DNA of 64,000 nucleotides from Synechococcus sp. WH 8109 (GTDB lineage Bacteria > Cyanobacteriota > Cyanobacteriia > PCC-6307 > Cyanobiaceae). The position numbers and the translations under genes were made by a program. This document shows positions 32,793-42,390 of the stretch, piece after piece. Under the pieces are notes generated by a model. That model searched no databases. It was given only the letters and a program-made list of their open reading frames with translations, and was not told the DNA's origin. The stretch spans positions 806,001 through 870,000 of the forward strand of contig NZ_CP006882.1 in assembly GCF_000161795.2 (NCBI RefSeq), given 5' to 3'. Each line of letters begins with the position of its first letter. Position 1 is the first letter of the stretch.

Positions 32793-34619
32793 TCAGGGCA
32801 GGGCCAGGGCCATGCCTTCGCGGCGCGGATCAGCGGCCCCCTGCCAGCCACCACCGATTTTTTGAATCAGAGCGGTGCCGCTGCCAATGCTCTGACGCCG
32901 CGGGCTTGCTTCGCTTTTGAGCTGCTGCAGAGGAAACGGCCAGGGCAGCGGCGGATCGCTTTCCAGCACCAGTGTTGTGCCTCGGCGCGAGAGATGGGGA
33001 AGGCCCACCGCCCGCGCCGTCGGTTCGTCCCAAGCAAATGACGCCAGCAGCACTCGGCTGAGCAGATGGGGAATGCTGCGGCCGCCGGGGCTGCCGAGGG
33101 CCAGCACTGGCTCGCCGTTGCGGAACACCAGCGTCGGTGCCATCGATGACATCGGCCGCCGTCCAGGCAGTCGGCGGTTGGCGACCGGTTTGCCGCCAAG
33201 GCTGGGTTTGAAGGCGAAATCGGTGAGCTGATTGTTCATCACCATGCCTCCTATCAGGTGTCGACTCCCAAAGATCGTCTCCACCGAGGAGGTGTAGGAG
33301 GCGATGTTGCCGCTGGCATCCACGATCGTGATCTGGCTGGTGCCCTGTTCGATGCCCCGACTCGGCCTGCCGTAGGGATAACGATCGATGCCTGGTGGTA
33401 GTCCCGGCAATGGCCTTGAGCCGTTTGCGCGCTGCATAGCTCTTGCCCGGCTGGCGATGTAGGCCGGATCCAGCAGGGCTGCGCTGGGCACCGCTCCGTC
33501 AATGGGGTCATGCACCCAGTAGAGGCGGTCCGCATCAGCCCAGGCCTGGGCGCGGGCCAGCTGCCGCCAAACCTGCGGCTCACCTGCGCTGGAGCTGGCC
33601 AGGTTGGTGCTCTGGTTCAGCAGCGCCAGGGTTTGCAGCAGCGCCAAGCCGCCGCTGCTGGGGGGCGGCATTGTGCAGATCCGGTGCTGGAGCTGCTGGC
33701 TGCAGAGAGGGGGGCGCCGGACCACGGTATAGCTGCTCAGATCGGCGGAGCTCCATCCCCGAAAGTTCGGCTCGCCGGCCTGCAGGGCATTGATCCCGCC
33801 CAGGATCTGCTGCGCGAGAGGCCCTTGATAAAAGGCTTGGCCTCCTTCCCTGGCCAACAGCCTCAGGGTGCGTGCCAGGGAAGGGTTACGGAAAGGTTGA
33901 TCCACTGCTGGTGGCTGGCCGCCGGGCAGGTAGAGCGCTTGAAAGTCAGGGCTGTGGGCCACGCCAAAACGCTGGGCCAGGCGGATGGAGCGCAACAGTC
34001 GCGGGCTAGGTAGAAAACCAGCGCTGGCCAGGCGGATCGCCGGTTGCAGGGTTTGTGCCCAGGGCAGACGGCCGTAGTTTTGATGTCCCTCCCAGAGCAG
34101 GGCCACGGTGCCGGGAATGCCAATGGCGTTGGCTTGGCTGGTGGCCTGACGCCAGGGGAGGGGATCCCCCGCGGCGTCGAGCAGGTCGGTGGGGCGGCTA
34201 CGTTCGGGTGCCACTTCACGGCCATCCAGCACTGCAAGCTGGCGTTGCTTGGAATGCCAGTACAGCAGAAAACCGCCACCCGCCAGGCCGGAGCTTTGGG
34301 GTTCCACCACCGCCAGCACCGCCTGGGCTGTGACTAGTGCATCGATGGCGCTCCCGCCGTTCTTCAGCGCAACCAGAGCCGCCTTGCTGGCGAGGGGATT
34401 TGCGGTGACCACCACGGCGGATCCGTGGGCGGTGGAGATGCCCTTGCGGCCGGGATCGGTGGATTCCGGATCGTCGCGGCTGATCGGGGCTGCCGCTGCG
34501 GGGAGGGTGCTCCAAAGGCTCAGCGCCAGCAGCAACGCTTTGAGCTGAGGGAGCACGGCGTTGGATCGGCTGGTTTCAGTCTTGTGGCTGGTGAGGCGGA
34601 TTGCTGGCCTTCCCATCAA
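32793..34619 (-). CDS. ggt: gamma-glutamyltransferase
   Basis: 608 residues. The signal peptide (LKALLLALSLWSTLPAAAA) places it in the periplasm. The family start HGSAVVVTANPLASKAAL and ALVTAQAVLAVVEPQSSGLAGG are followed by the autoprocessing threonine in GTSQITIVD (about residue 400), where the proenzyme is cut into two subunits. It hydrolyses or transfers the gamma-glutamyl group of glutathione. The product, after cyclisation, is the substrate of the 5-oxoprolinase at 1896. Confidence 0.92.
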   Translation of the reverse strand: MMGRPAIRLTSHKTETSRSNAVLPQLKALLLALSLWSTLPAAAAPISRDDPESTDPGRKGISTAHGSAVVVTANPLASKAALVALKNGGSAIDALVTAQAVLAVVEPQSSGLAGGGFLLYWHSKQRQLAVLDGREVAPERSRPTDLLDAAGDPLPWRQATSQANAIGIPGTVALLWEGHQNYGRLPWAQTLQPAIRLASAGFLPSPRLLRSIRLAQRFGVAHSPDFQALYLPGGQPPAVDQPFRNPSLARTLRLLAREGGQAFYQGPLAQQILGGINALQAGEPNFRGWSSADLSSYTVVRRPPLCSQQLQHRICTMPPPSSGGLALLQTLALLNQSTNLASSSAGEPQVWRQLARAQAWADADRLYWVHDPIDGAVPSAALLDPAYIASRARAMQRANGSRPLPGLPPGIDRYPYGRPSRGIEQGTSQITIVDASGNIASYTSSVETIFGSRHLIGGMVMNNQLTDFAFKPSLGGKPVANRRLPGRRPMSSMAPTLVFRNGEPVLALGSPGGRSIPHLLSRVLLASFAWDEPTARAVGLPHLSRRGTTLVLESDPPLPWPFPLQQLKSEASPRRQSIGSGTALIQKIGGGWQGAADPRREGMALALP

Positions 34620-34966
34620 AAAAAGAGCCGGCCCCTCAGCCCGCTCCTGCTTGACGCATTGAAGGCACCACAGCCTTCACCTCAAGACTGGATCAGCAGA
34701 GGGCCGTTCGAGATGCGATCGAAGCGTTTCTCAGGGAATTCTCAGGAGGCGGAATAGGCATACTGCTCAATGAGAATCTTTCCCGCATGGCCAATGGTCA
34801 TGCCGGCGCGAGCACCACTGCAAACGCTTCTGGAGGGAACAAAGAGCAGGTTCGCTCGCCTGCTCCTCTCCTCTCGCCTGTTAGCGAGAAGCGGCCGTTC
34901 AATAGGAAGGGATGTATCCGCAGGCCCACCTACGGGATACATCACTCACCCAAACAGAATTTACCC

Positions 34967-35002
34967 AAAAAAAGGTTCCCGAAGAGCCCACTCCTCGGGA
35001 AC
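34967..35002 (-). terminator. leftward terminator hairpin
   Basis: GTTCCCGA/TCGGGAAC stem; on the leftward strand it is followed by seven T. It points to a short leftward transcript from about 35.1 kb. The remaining intergenic DNA 34620-34966 has half-sites like AATGAGAATC (about 34770) but no clear gene. Confidence 0.75.
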
Positions 35003-35050
35003 GACTCGTGCATGCGAGGAGAACTTAATGCTGCGCAATCTCCCTTAACA

Positions 35051-35110
35051 ATGAGTAATTGTGCTCAGTGCGATATAGCTGGGTCTTGCCTTGATTGTGC
35101 TGGCGGTTGA
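35051..35110 (+). CDS. 19-residue CxxC micropeptide, tentative
   Basis: Reads MSNCAQCDIAGSCLDCAGG: two CxxC pairs in 19 residues, a plausible metal-binding knuckle. On the opposite strand a 34-codon frame ending in SLLREIAQH competes for the same DNA, and the terminator at 34967 favours that strand. Low confidence. Confidence 0.28.
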   Translation: MSNCAQCDIAGSCLDCAGG

Positions 35111-35138
35111 TCCTCTTGGTGCTTCCCAAGTAGCCAAT

Positions 35139-35163
35139 AAAAAACCCCTGCTTGCTGCAGGGG
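35139..35163 (-). terminator. terminator of the 59-residue membrane protein gene
   Basis: CCCCTGC/GCAGGGG stem; on the leftward strand it is followed by six T. It lies 30 bases after the stop at 35194. Confidence 0.85.
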
Positions 35164-35193
35164 CTCCATAGCGTTTTGTCGTGTCTGATCGGC

Positions 35194-35373
35194 TCAGAGG
35201 CCGAGGAATTTGGCCGGAATTCCATCCAGGCTGTTATTGCCCATCATTTGGAAGATAACGTTGATCAGCATTCCTCCGATGTGGAAGGCTCCCACCAGAG
35301 CCAGGCCTCTCCAGAGTTTTTCGGCTGCTGCTGGGGGCTGATTGTTGGCCCAGGTGCCGGATCCGTCGGTCAT
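35194..35373 (-). CDS. 59-residue membrane protein
   Basis: Starts MTDGSGTWANNQPP, has one hydrophobic segment (GLALVGAFHIGGMLINVIF), ends PAKFLGL. The good terminator downstream supports it as a real gene. Layout resembles small thylakoid proteins, but no known motif. Confidence 0.68.
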   Translation of the reverse strand: MTDGSGTWANNQPPAAAEKLWRGLALVGAFHIGGMLINVIFQMMGNNSLDGIPAKFLGL

Positions 35374-35443
35374 CGGTTGATCGCAACTTCAATCACGTTG
35401 GCGAAAGAGCTTGCAGGGGTCCAGCAGTCGTCACTGAGATTCA

Positions 35444-35755
35444 TCAGCGCACCGGCGGTGGACAGCGCCGCCAGCCTGTTTTAAGCATCGTGTTCCAGGC
35501 TTCGATGGCGTTGTGCCGCAGCATCCGACGCCGGGTCTGGGGTACCGGCGGTCTGGGCGGGATCCAGCTGTAGGTGCGCACCGCCACCCACTGGGCATGA
35601 ACGGTGGATGCATCTGGCTTGAACTGCACCACCTTCTGCTGCTCTGCACTCACAAGCCAGCCTTCTCCACCGGGCTGTTCTGGTGGTTCGTGGGTGGCGC
35701 GGTAACGGGGCAAGGGGTGGGGCGACGACAAACAGAAGACAGCTCTGCAAACCAT
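35444..35755 (-). CDS. DUF1651 domain protein
   Basis: 103 residues in the open frame; the domain starts at GEGWLVSAEQQKVVQFKPD and ends HNAIEAWNTMLKTGWRR. The N-terminal 30 residues are not family-like, so a GTG at the LVSAE segment may be the true start. A paralogue lies at 54334-54546. DUF1651 is a small family of marine picocyanobacteria, function unknown. Confidence 0.7.
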   Translation of the reverse strand: MVCRAVFCLSSPHPLPRYRATHEPPEQPGGEGWLVSAEQQKVVQFKPDASTVHAQWVAVRTYSWIPPRPPVPQTRRRMLRHNAIEAWNTMLKTGWRRCPPPVR

Positions 35756-36175
35756 CTGCTGCCGAGGCGAAGCCCCAAGCTCAGGATGGCGAATTCGCTG
35801 CTTGGCTGGGGAGGGCAGACTGAGCAGGATGCGGCTGAGGTTTCAAGTGCGCTCGCGAGTCCGACGAAATATCGATGGATGAGTTGTTGTCCTCGAGGAA
35901 AAGAAGCTCGTCTCAGTCAAAACGAGGCTTGAGAGAAGCTTCTGGTGGCCTTGGCTTGCGACCACGGTCCAACCAAGGCAGGTCACCTTTGCATGGGTCG
36001 ATGCATCGATCGAGGTCTTGGGGAAAGATGTTGAGCAATTTTTTGTTTCTCTAAGAAAAAACATGAAGTTTTTTCGTTGATTGGTAAGCAAGGATTCGAA
36101 GTTAAACGCATTGGTTCAAAAAGTTATTGGTGCTTCATCCTTTTCTCGCATACATTCTGGCAAATTCAGAGAGCA

Positions 36176-36463
36176 ATGCCCTGCCGTCAGGTTGATGATT
36201 TCTCCCAGAAAATTGCTTCAGACTTTGCCGCAGCCTGCAGGACTGATGAGGAGAGTGAAGATTGTTTTGGCACTGCCTACAACTACGGTCGCGACCATGT
36301 GACCCGTCTGACGCACGAGATCATTCGACTTCAGCGGGATAGTGGTTTATCACGAAAAGAAATCGTTGACTCGATTAAAGATCTGGCCAGTCATATGAAT
36401 GCACTCTCTTATGTGTTTCTTGTGGCGGCCGATGTTGCCGAGAAAGCCCTGGATCATGATTGA
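36176..36463 (+). CDS. small hypothetical protein
   Basis: 95 residues from ATG at 36176. Helical (THEIIRLQRDSGLSRKEIVD), two cysteines. Its stop overlaps the next gene's start by 8 bases. The 420 bases before it hold no convincing gene. Confidence 0.6.
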   Translation: MPCRQVDDFSQKIASDFAAACRTDEESEDCFGTAYNYGRDHVTRLTHEIIRLQRDSGLSRKEIVDSIKDLASHMNALSYVFLVAADVAEKALDHD

Positions 36464-36707
36464 TCCTGAGGAAGCGCCCGCACAGCAAGAGTCAGGTGAA
36501 GATCCTCCTTGTTACGCCCCTCGGGGCGATTTTCTGATCGGTCTTGCTCAGGAAGCGCTTTCCCTCACCAGGAGACGGAAGCTTGAGAAGGAGATCGCCG
36601 TGATCAAATCAGCGCTGAAGGGCCAAGACGACAAGCCAACAAGCCGTCGCGCCGAGCAACTCAAAACACGTCTTGACAAGCTCAGGGATGAACTAAACAG
36701 CACCTAA
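36456..36707 (+). CDS. small coiled-coil-like hypothetical protein
   Basis: 83 residues, translationally coupled to the preceding gene. N-terminal Pro/Glu-rich tail, then a lysine/leucine-rich helix (RRRKLEKEIAVIKSALKG, LKTRLDKLRDEL) likely to form a coiled coil. Confidence 0.6.
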   Translation: MIDPEEAPAQQESGEDPPCYAPRGDFLIGLAQEALSLTRRRKLEKEIAVIKSALKGQDDKPTSRRAEQLKTRLDKLRDELNST

Positions 36708-36752
36708 TAGGCATGTCTGGCATAACTCGTGGGATTCTTTCCGCCAGGTTGC

Positions 36753-37142
36753 TCATACCCTGCTGTATCCGAGCTTGGTTTCAAAGATCTTGAGGGGCAG
36801 TCCAAACGACTCCATCAGCTGCCGGCAGTCATCGCCCACCGTGCCGTAAACCTCAACGCTGAAGCCATCACCAAGCTCCGCATGCTTCTGCAAATACTCC
36901 TGAACAGGAGGGTTGGAGACATGGGCACTGAATGCCTTGTCGTTTACGTAGACCTCTGACCAAACGAACGCTTGGGGATCGTCCGGGTCTTGATCAAAGG
37001 TGTGGTGAATCATGCCTGGCTCAGATGCTTCAACGGCTTCGTCGGTGATGCGAGCCAGCTCCAGGTACTGGTCAACACAACCGGGTTTGACGTGGATTCG
37101 CGCCAGCAACATGAACGGGGTGGATTTGTCGAAGCTGGCCAT
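36753..37142 (-). CDS. antibiotic biosynthesis monooxygenase (ABM) domain protein
   Basis: 129 residues, dimeric alpha/beta-barrel type. ARIHVKPGCVDQYLELAR and GMIHHTFDQDPDDPQAFVW match the ABM pattern. Many members are quinone oxidases or haem-related; the substrate here is unknown. Confidence 0.8.
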   Translation of the reverse strand: MASFDKSTPFMLLARIHVKPGCVDQYLELARITDEAVEASEPGMIHHTFDQDPDDPQAFVWSEVYVNDKAFSAHVSNPPVQEYLQKHAELGDGFSVEVYGTVGDDCRQLMESFGLPLKIFETKLGYSRV

Positions 37143-37253
37143 TGGATCTCAGGCGGTGCTCAAGTGTTCCATGGATCAGGGTGAAAAACCCCTGGAGGCG
37201 CCCTCTCCAGGGGAAGCCAGGCATGTGTTCAAGTCACGAACCGATGGAAACGA

Positions 37254-37487
37254 TCAGGCGGCTAGAGGCTGTTGTTTCAGCGACAAGCGACCGCTAGCCA
37301 TCGAGTTATGAACCAGGTCTTTGGCGTAGCGGCGGCCTGCTTGTTGTGCTTCTCGAACGCTTCTGTAATTGCCGACAAAGTCGTATTCCTTTCCATCAAC
37401 CGTTGCCGCAACCGCATAGAGCTTGTCAGTAACCTTGCTCACAGACCACCGCAAAAAGCAGGCCGGGGAGTTCTTCTGACTCTGCAT
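37254..37487 (-). CDS. small hypothetical protein
   Basis: 77 residues. The start at 37487 (MQSQKNSPACF) was chosen because GGAGG lies 5 bases upstream; the frame opens earlier. Contains VDGKEYDFVGNYRSVREAQQ. Function unknown. Confidence 0.62.
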   Translation of the reverse strand: MQSQKNSPACFLRWSVSKVTDKLYAVAATVDGKEYDFVGNYRSVREAQQAGRRYAKDLVHNSMASGRLSLKQQPLAA

Positions 37488-37523
37488 ACTGTCCTCCATG
37501 AAATAACGGGATGACTTAAGCAC

Positions 37524-38226
37524 TTGCTTGTTTGTTGCATCTTAAAGCTTTAAATATCGCAAATAGGTAATTATATTTCTTTCACGATTTGGTCGTCAGG
37601 GCCTTATCAAATTGATTGATGCGAAGAGCTACGGCCGGCGTTTTCGAGCAGCTCCCTCTGCCGCGATGGCTGACCTTCAACCAAGCTGCGACTTAACGAT
37701 GTGGAGCCACGGAACCGCGAGGAGAAACAGGTTCTCCCCGAGCGATGCGGATTCCGCATCAATACGTTCGCCACGTCACATTGATTTGCGCCTGATGCAC
37801 TGAATGTCTAAAGCTTTCAGGCCTTTGAGGCACAAAAAAGTTTCCCCGCTGATCGCTCTCAATGGGGAAACTCTTCTGCCAGCACCAGGGTCGCTCTCCC
37901 CGTGCTGCTCAGCACCACATCTGGTGTGCAGGCAACTGAGGGTTCAATGATGAGGCCAATCAGCAGGCTTGTCTGGGAATTTCTGAAGATGTGCTGATCC
38001 GCCAAAAATTTCGGTAGATGCGGGCGACGGTTGCGACTGATACGGACGACCTAAATGCTCGATAGGCCTCGGAAGAACGCCTGGATTCGCTATGCAAACG
38101 GACCCAGCAGTTGCCGCTGAAATGGGTCCGCGTCCCGGGCTAGGTGCATGAGACCAGGACGCATCACACATAAGCCATTGGAGCCAGTCGATTCAGCGAA
38201 ATCCGCTACTCAAATGGCTCCATTCT
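37524..38226. other. long intergenic region with leftward terminator
   Basis: About 700 bases without a convincing gene. At 37834-37871 a GTTTCCCC/GGGGAAAC hairpin is followed, on the leftward strand, by six T, so a leftward transcript should end here; its source between 37.9 and 38.2 kb is not evident. Confidence 0.5.
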
Positions 38227-38427
38227 TCAGGCGGGCGCTTTGTGGAAATTGGTTGAATAGGGGAAGCGGTAGCCAAGCTCCATCTCCTCCAGCTGCTCTT
38301 CGGCGAGGTAGAGGCTGCGCGTGAAGAAGCACACGTTCTCGCTGTCGCACACCAGAAATTTTCCGGCTTCGATTTTTTGGATTGATGAACCGCGCGGAGT
38401 CTGTGCGATCAAGTCTGCTTGAGCCAT
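38227..38427 (-). CDS. small protein of the GKxLVC type
   Basis: 66 residues from ATG at 38427 (MAQADL). The segment GSSIQKIEAGKFLVCDSENV parallels GSTIDAIGDGKYLVCNPAYC of the protein at 57156, so the two are members of one small family. Function unknown. Confidence 0.62.
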   Translation of the reverse strand: MAQADLIAQTPRGSSIQKIEAGKFLVCDSENVCFFTRSLYLAEEQLEEMELGYRFPYSTNFHKAPA

Positions 38428-38542
38428 GGAGCGTGCTGGCAAATCACCAATGTCATGGCTTCCATCGTTTTCGTTTGGTCGTTACAACGCTCACACTTCA
38501 ACAATGTCATTTGTGCCGACTTCTTGGTAACAACAGATACTC

Positions 38543-39112
38543 GTGTTAAGCGTTAAAAAGAATCTGTCGCGCCATCTCAGAAATGGGCTATTCACGGTCT
38601 CGTTTGACAACGATGCGATGAAGTGGCTGCTCTCGAAACTCGGTTTACTAAAGCAGGACAAAAACACCCAGTCTCTGAAGGAAGACCTATCGTTTTTTAA
38701 GACCTCGCTCCAGGCCAATGCCATTGCATGCCAATGGCTTCTGAGGGAGCAAACTCGGCTCTTGCTGAGGCAAAGCAAGGGGGCAGCATTAATGATCAGA
38801 ATCAGGGATGCATCCGGTGATGGCACTGTTGCTAGCAAGTTTGTGGAGCTCAGCCTCAAGGCAACGCAAGCACAGATTGAAGCCCCATCTGCGAGCGGTC
38901 AGATGCTTCTTGAGCTTGGTTATCGCACGGTTGGTGGTGACTTCATCACGCTTGAGTATTCCTTCATTGATCTAGGCCCCAAAAAAATTGAGCAGCCAGA
39001 GTTGACCAATTGGTTCAGCAATGAATCGGACAATATTCACCAAGATATGTACGACTTAGCGACCAAAGGCAGAACCCTTGGTGGATCTGAAGTCATGCCT
39101 CTCGGCCGGTGA
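38543..39112 (+). CDS. hypothetical protein, 164-189 residues
   Basis: The frame opens with GTG at 38543; ATG at 38618 (MKWLLSKLGLLKQD) gives 164 residues. Soluble and mixed alpha/beta, with VELSLKATQAQIEAPSASGQ and LGGSEVMPLGR at the end. No family recognised. The overlapping leftward frame looks like its shadow. Confidence 0.55.
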   Translation: MLSVKKNLSRHLRNGLFTVSFDNDAMKWLLSKLGLLKQDKNTQSLKEDLSFFKTSLQANAIACQWLLREQTRLLLRQSKGAALMIRIRDASGDGTVASKFVELSLKATQAQIEAPSASGQMLLELGYRTVGGDFITLEYSFIDLGPKKIEQPELTNWFSNESDNIHQDMYDLATKGRTLGGSEVMPLGR

Positions 39113-39896
39113 TACTGATTGCAGCGGCGTGGCTGTTGATCCAGGCCAACGGATGATGAGGAGACGGGGTTTGTTCTGCTCTAACCGTTTTATCAGCGCC
39201 ACAATATTGCGGTAAGTAATTTGTGCAGTCTCAACGGATCATTGGCGCTACCCGGTTTTTTCACCTAAGCCATGGTGGAACCGGAAGGTGCAGATAAAGG
39301 CTCCTTCTTCCCAATGGTTGTTCCGTTGACCATTGGGCGCTGGTCACTGCACTGACTCTCTTCTGGCGATGCAAGGAGTCAGACCAGCGTTGTTTGAGGC
39401 TCCATTGTTCAAGAAAGCCAGTTCAGCAGTGGCTTTGGCGGTCCACACGGGCCGCTTTTTGATGTCAAAACGCTAAATATCACTTTTGATGCGCAAGATG
39501 ATGCCCAAAATGCCCCCACATGAGCAAGTGTTGCCCGAGGTGAATACATTGGCTGTAAAGCGTTGCCTGAATACCGAATCAAAAATACATTTGTATTCAA
39601 CTAGTAGCTATGGGCAAGATATTTTGCTTCACCTGAATGGCTTTATGAAGGAATTGCTTGGTACGGCGAGACTGTCTGATAGTCAGAACCAGCAGAGCTC
39701 AACGCCATGTCTGCATAGGGTGGCAGTCGTTAAAGGAGTGAGATCCCCCCGTGGCAAGACGGGTTGTTGATGGCTTGTGCAGATGAACTTGTCTATTGAC
39801 TCGCCAGTGCTTGGAAGACCAGAGCCGCAAAAAGCGACCAAAGCACGGTGCTTGCGAAGCGGTGCTCCAAGGCCAACCGACGGGACGTGCTCCTCA
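39113..39896. other. intergenic region, possibly decayed coding DNA
   Basis: About 780 bases. Apart from the inverted hairpin element at 39300-39395, frames are short and switch between strands. A 25-residue leftward membrane peptide (MEFALLALFTCSLASVIA...) could be encoded at 39897-39974, just beyond this stretch, but cannot be supported further. Confidence 0.4.
39300..39395 (-). repeat. multi-hairpin element, solo copy J
   Basis: Read leftward: outer stem CGCTGGTC/GACCAGCG (39382-39389 with 39338-39345), inner stem CTGACTC/GAGTCAG, then GCGCCCAATGGT and hairpin CCCAATGGT/ACCATTGGG. It lies 23 kb from the array, in opposite orientation. Its outer stem differs from GCTGA/TCAGC on both sides, so pairing is preserved. 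Confidence 0.75.
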
Positions 39897-40471
39897 TCAG
39901 TAGGTTCCGCGGAAAACCGTTGCGATAACTGAAGCAAGCGAGCAAGTAAACAATGCAAGCAGTGCGAACTCCATGAAGGTTGTGTTGTGGCCTGCTTCTG
40001 TAATGCCCCTGGTTGAAGCAGTGCTGTCGTAGCGGTCGGCACCAGAAAGCCCAGATAAGCGCTTCTACCCGTAGCGGCGAGGAAACCCTGTCTTTTTCTT
40101 GGGTTGCTGACCACACCCATCGTTTGTCGTGATGGCGACAACCTGTCGCTGAGCCTCACGTCATCATTTGAACGCTTCTTCGGTGAAGGGGCGATGCGTC
40201 AAAAGCGGGGGTGCTTAGGGAACACCTCCATTTTTTTGCAGTTCGTAAACGATTCCCAAGGCACCCCTGATTGATTGAAGAGGGTGTTGATGGAACGCCA
40301 GCACCTTCGACGCATTCGTCCCTTTGTTGATGGGGCGGCATTACTTGCCGCTTTTTTTGCCTATGGGCGACCGAACCATGACCGGTGTCCACGACCTGTA
40401 TTGACGGTTCCCCCTCTCCCCATCATGAGTTTTCCGGACAAGAGTGAAGTGGTCGTCAAACGAGGGACACG

Positions 40472-40506
40472 GGCCTCTGGAGGTGAGATCTCCAGAGGCC
40501 TTTTTG
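40472..40506 (+). terminator. rho-independent terminator
   Basis: GGCCTCTGGAG/CTCCAGAGGCC, perfect 11-bp stem, then five T. No convincing gene lies directly upstream (39975-40471); a small transcript is possible. Confidence 0.8.
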
Positions 40507-40610
40507 TGTTCCCCTCTGCTATTAGTGGGGAATGTTTACCCCAGAGATCCGGCCCAACCAATAGGTGCTAGTTCAGTCAAATACGTTCAATTTGTTGCAC
40601 GAATTGCTGG

Positions 40611-40811
40611 CTATGCAGCAATGTCTTGATCGATATAGTTCAGAAAATGAATCACTTTTCTTTCCTTCTTCTCTTGCAAAGCTTCTTTAGCAAGAGTCAG
40701 CAGCTGATTCTCTCGGGCTTTGATGGCGGTTCTCCACCTTTTGGGTTTGGGATTGGTCACACGGAAGGGCCCTGAGAGAGGAGGTGTCCTTGGAGGCACA
40801 AGTTTTTTCAA
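40611..40811 (-). CDS. small basic hypothetical protein
   Basis: 66 residues, Pro-rich start (VPPRTPPLSGPF) and a lysine-rich helix (LAKEALQEKKERKVIHFL). No known family. Confidence 0.58.
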   Translation of the reverse strand: MKKLVPPRTPPLSGPFRVTNPKPKRWRTAIKARENQLLTLAKEALQEKKERKVIHFLNYIDQDIAA

Positions 40812-41083
40812 GCCGCACGACGTTAATGGTCACAAGTGAAAACCTCCCAGATGCGTGATGGTTGTTGATGTAGGTTCATTTAGATACCGTTTATATGTAT
40901 CAAGCTGAACTCGGAGTTTGGCTGCGTCAACTCAAGAAATCGCTTCAAACCTAAAACCATTTCTCGACTCCCCTAGAGGGGAACCGCATGGGAGCAGCGC
41001 TAACGGCAAAGCCCTGGAGTATTCGATGCTCAGTTGAAACGAGGGACGACCTGAGCCAAAACACGTTTGTTGCAGCAACTCAG

Positions 41084-41272
41084 ATGGCTTCCAGCACTGA
41101 GCAACGCAAAGCTGAGACCACGAGATCCACTCGCATTGCAGCTGGACTCATCCTCGGGTTGGCTTGTTTCGCTGCGGTGCTCACCGGTGGGATCTTTGTT
41201 GGGCAAACCATCGGTAAGGCGTTGAGCACGCTCCAGACCATCGCCCCAGTTCAGGTGGACCCTCTTCGCTGA
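41084..41272 (+). CDS. 62-residue single-helix membrane protein
   Basis: From ATG at 41084 (MASSTEQRKAETTRS): one transmembrane helix (AAGLILGLACFAAVLTGGIFVG) and a short tail. The open frame starts at 40988, which would add 32 residues. Confidence 0.6.
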   Translation: MASSTEQRKAETTRSTRIAAGLILGLACFAAVLTGGIFVGQTIGKALSTLQTIAPVQVDPLR

Positions 41273-41286
41273 GGTGTTGGAGCCGA

Positions 41287-41460
41287 TCAGGCTTCAACGT
41301 CAACCTTGTCATCTACGTTTTGATTGGCCTCAACTGAGGTGGCTTCGTCTGACTTGCTTCGAGGGCAGTCACCTGCGTTGGCGGCGCCAATAAAAACAAC
41401 AACCGCCGTGATCGCGACGATCAAGGAGCCGCCTACAAAAGGGAGTTTCGGGCCTTTCAC
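41287..41460 (-). CDS. 57-residue membrane protein
   Basis: GTG start: MKGPKLPFVGG, then helix SLIVAITAVVVFIGAANA and an acidic tail. The reading frame upstream also looks coding (GSPDLRHTPG) but has no ATG, so the start is uncertain. Confidence 0.55.
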   Translation of the reverse strand: MKGPKLPFVGGSLIVAITAVVVFIGAANAGDCPRSKSDEATSVEANQNVDDKVDVEA

Positions 41461-41557
41461 GCCAGGTGTGTGCCGGAGGTCTGGTGACCCTAGTGCTAGA
41501 TACAGACGTGGCAGGCGATATGCGTGGCACGGTCAGTTGTCACCAATGTGGTGACCT

Positions 41558-41683
41558 CTATTGATCCTTGTTTTCTTTGTATCTGGGCAGGTCGGTCGGC
41601 TGAGCCAGCACGTAAACGACGGCAGCTGTGATCAACACGGTGAACACGATGAGAGAGGTGATGGCTGCTGAATAGTCGTTCAC
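41558..41683 (-). CDS. 41-residue membrane peptide
   Basis: GTG start: MNDYSAAITSL, helix LIVFTVLITAAVVYVLA, hydrophilic end LPRYKENKDQ. The pattern is that of small thylakoid or cell-membrane subunits. It lies upstream of, and in the same direction as, the 57-residue membrane protein. Confidence 0.52.
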   Translation of the reverse strand: MNDYSAAITSLIVFTVLITAAVVYVLAQPTDLPRYKENKDQ

Positions 41684-41732
41684 TGGAGTCTCTCGACAAA
41701 AAAAGGTTAGGGCTGACTCTTTGCTGGATGCG

Positions 41733-41993
41733 TCAATTACCCGAAAGGGCCTGGCTGTGGATCGTGGTCATCGTGTTGTTCAGATCACCCACATCCCGAA
41801 GCCCTTCAACACTGAACCAGGGGGCGTTCTCCCAGCTGAAGCCTTCACCAAAGGTGTTGTCTGGTGCCGTGACGTACCAGTGACAGTCCACATCCGGCGT
41901 ATCAACGGAGCACTGCGACCAGTCCGGCTGCCACTGAGGCACCTGAACCCACATCACTGTTGCAAACACCAGGGAGAACAAAGCTTTGAACAT
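41733..41993 (-). CDS. small exported protein
   Basis: 86 residues: signal peptide (FKALFSLVFATVMWVQV), mature part with two cysteines (QCSVDTPDVDC) likely disulfide-bonded and many Trp. Function unknown. Confidence 0.65.
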   Translation of the reverse strand: MFKALFSLVFATVMWVQVPQWQPDWSQCSVDTPDVDCHWYVTAPDNTFGEGFSWENAPWFSVEGLRDVGDLNNTMTTIHSQALSGN

Positions 41994-42390
41994 CTGCCCG
42001 GAGGTTGCTTAGCTAAACTTTACATGAATTGGTCTCAGGGTTGGAAGTGTCGACTGTATTGCGGATCACGCCCTGAAGGCTCAAGCAATAACGGGCTTTG
42101 GTATTCAGTGACTCGATTTCAACCGGTCGATCGGGGATACAACCGAGTTCCCGTGCTGTGCGTTCGAGGGCACACCGGTGGCGGAATCGCATTCCCTCAC
42201 CGCTCGACGCGGTGTGATTCCGTCGTGTGCATCCAAATGTGATCGACGTTCAAGGCGAAAGAGCAACTTTGAAGAGTGTTTACGCCAGGCTTCTCGTCAT
42301 CAACTGAAGACGTGATCCCGAAGCTGGCATGTCGATCGAGGGCAAGCGGCCGCTGCCTCATCAGGCTGCGTGTCCTCTGTGCTCCAAACG

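Noticed and set aside
34728-34775. Fur box upstream of gamma-glutamyltransferase
   Set aside because: Only half-sites (TTCTCAGG, AATGAGAATC) without a matching second arm.
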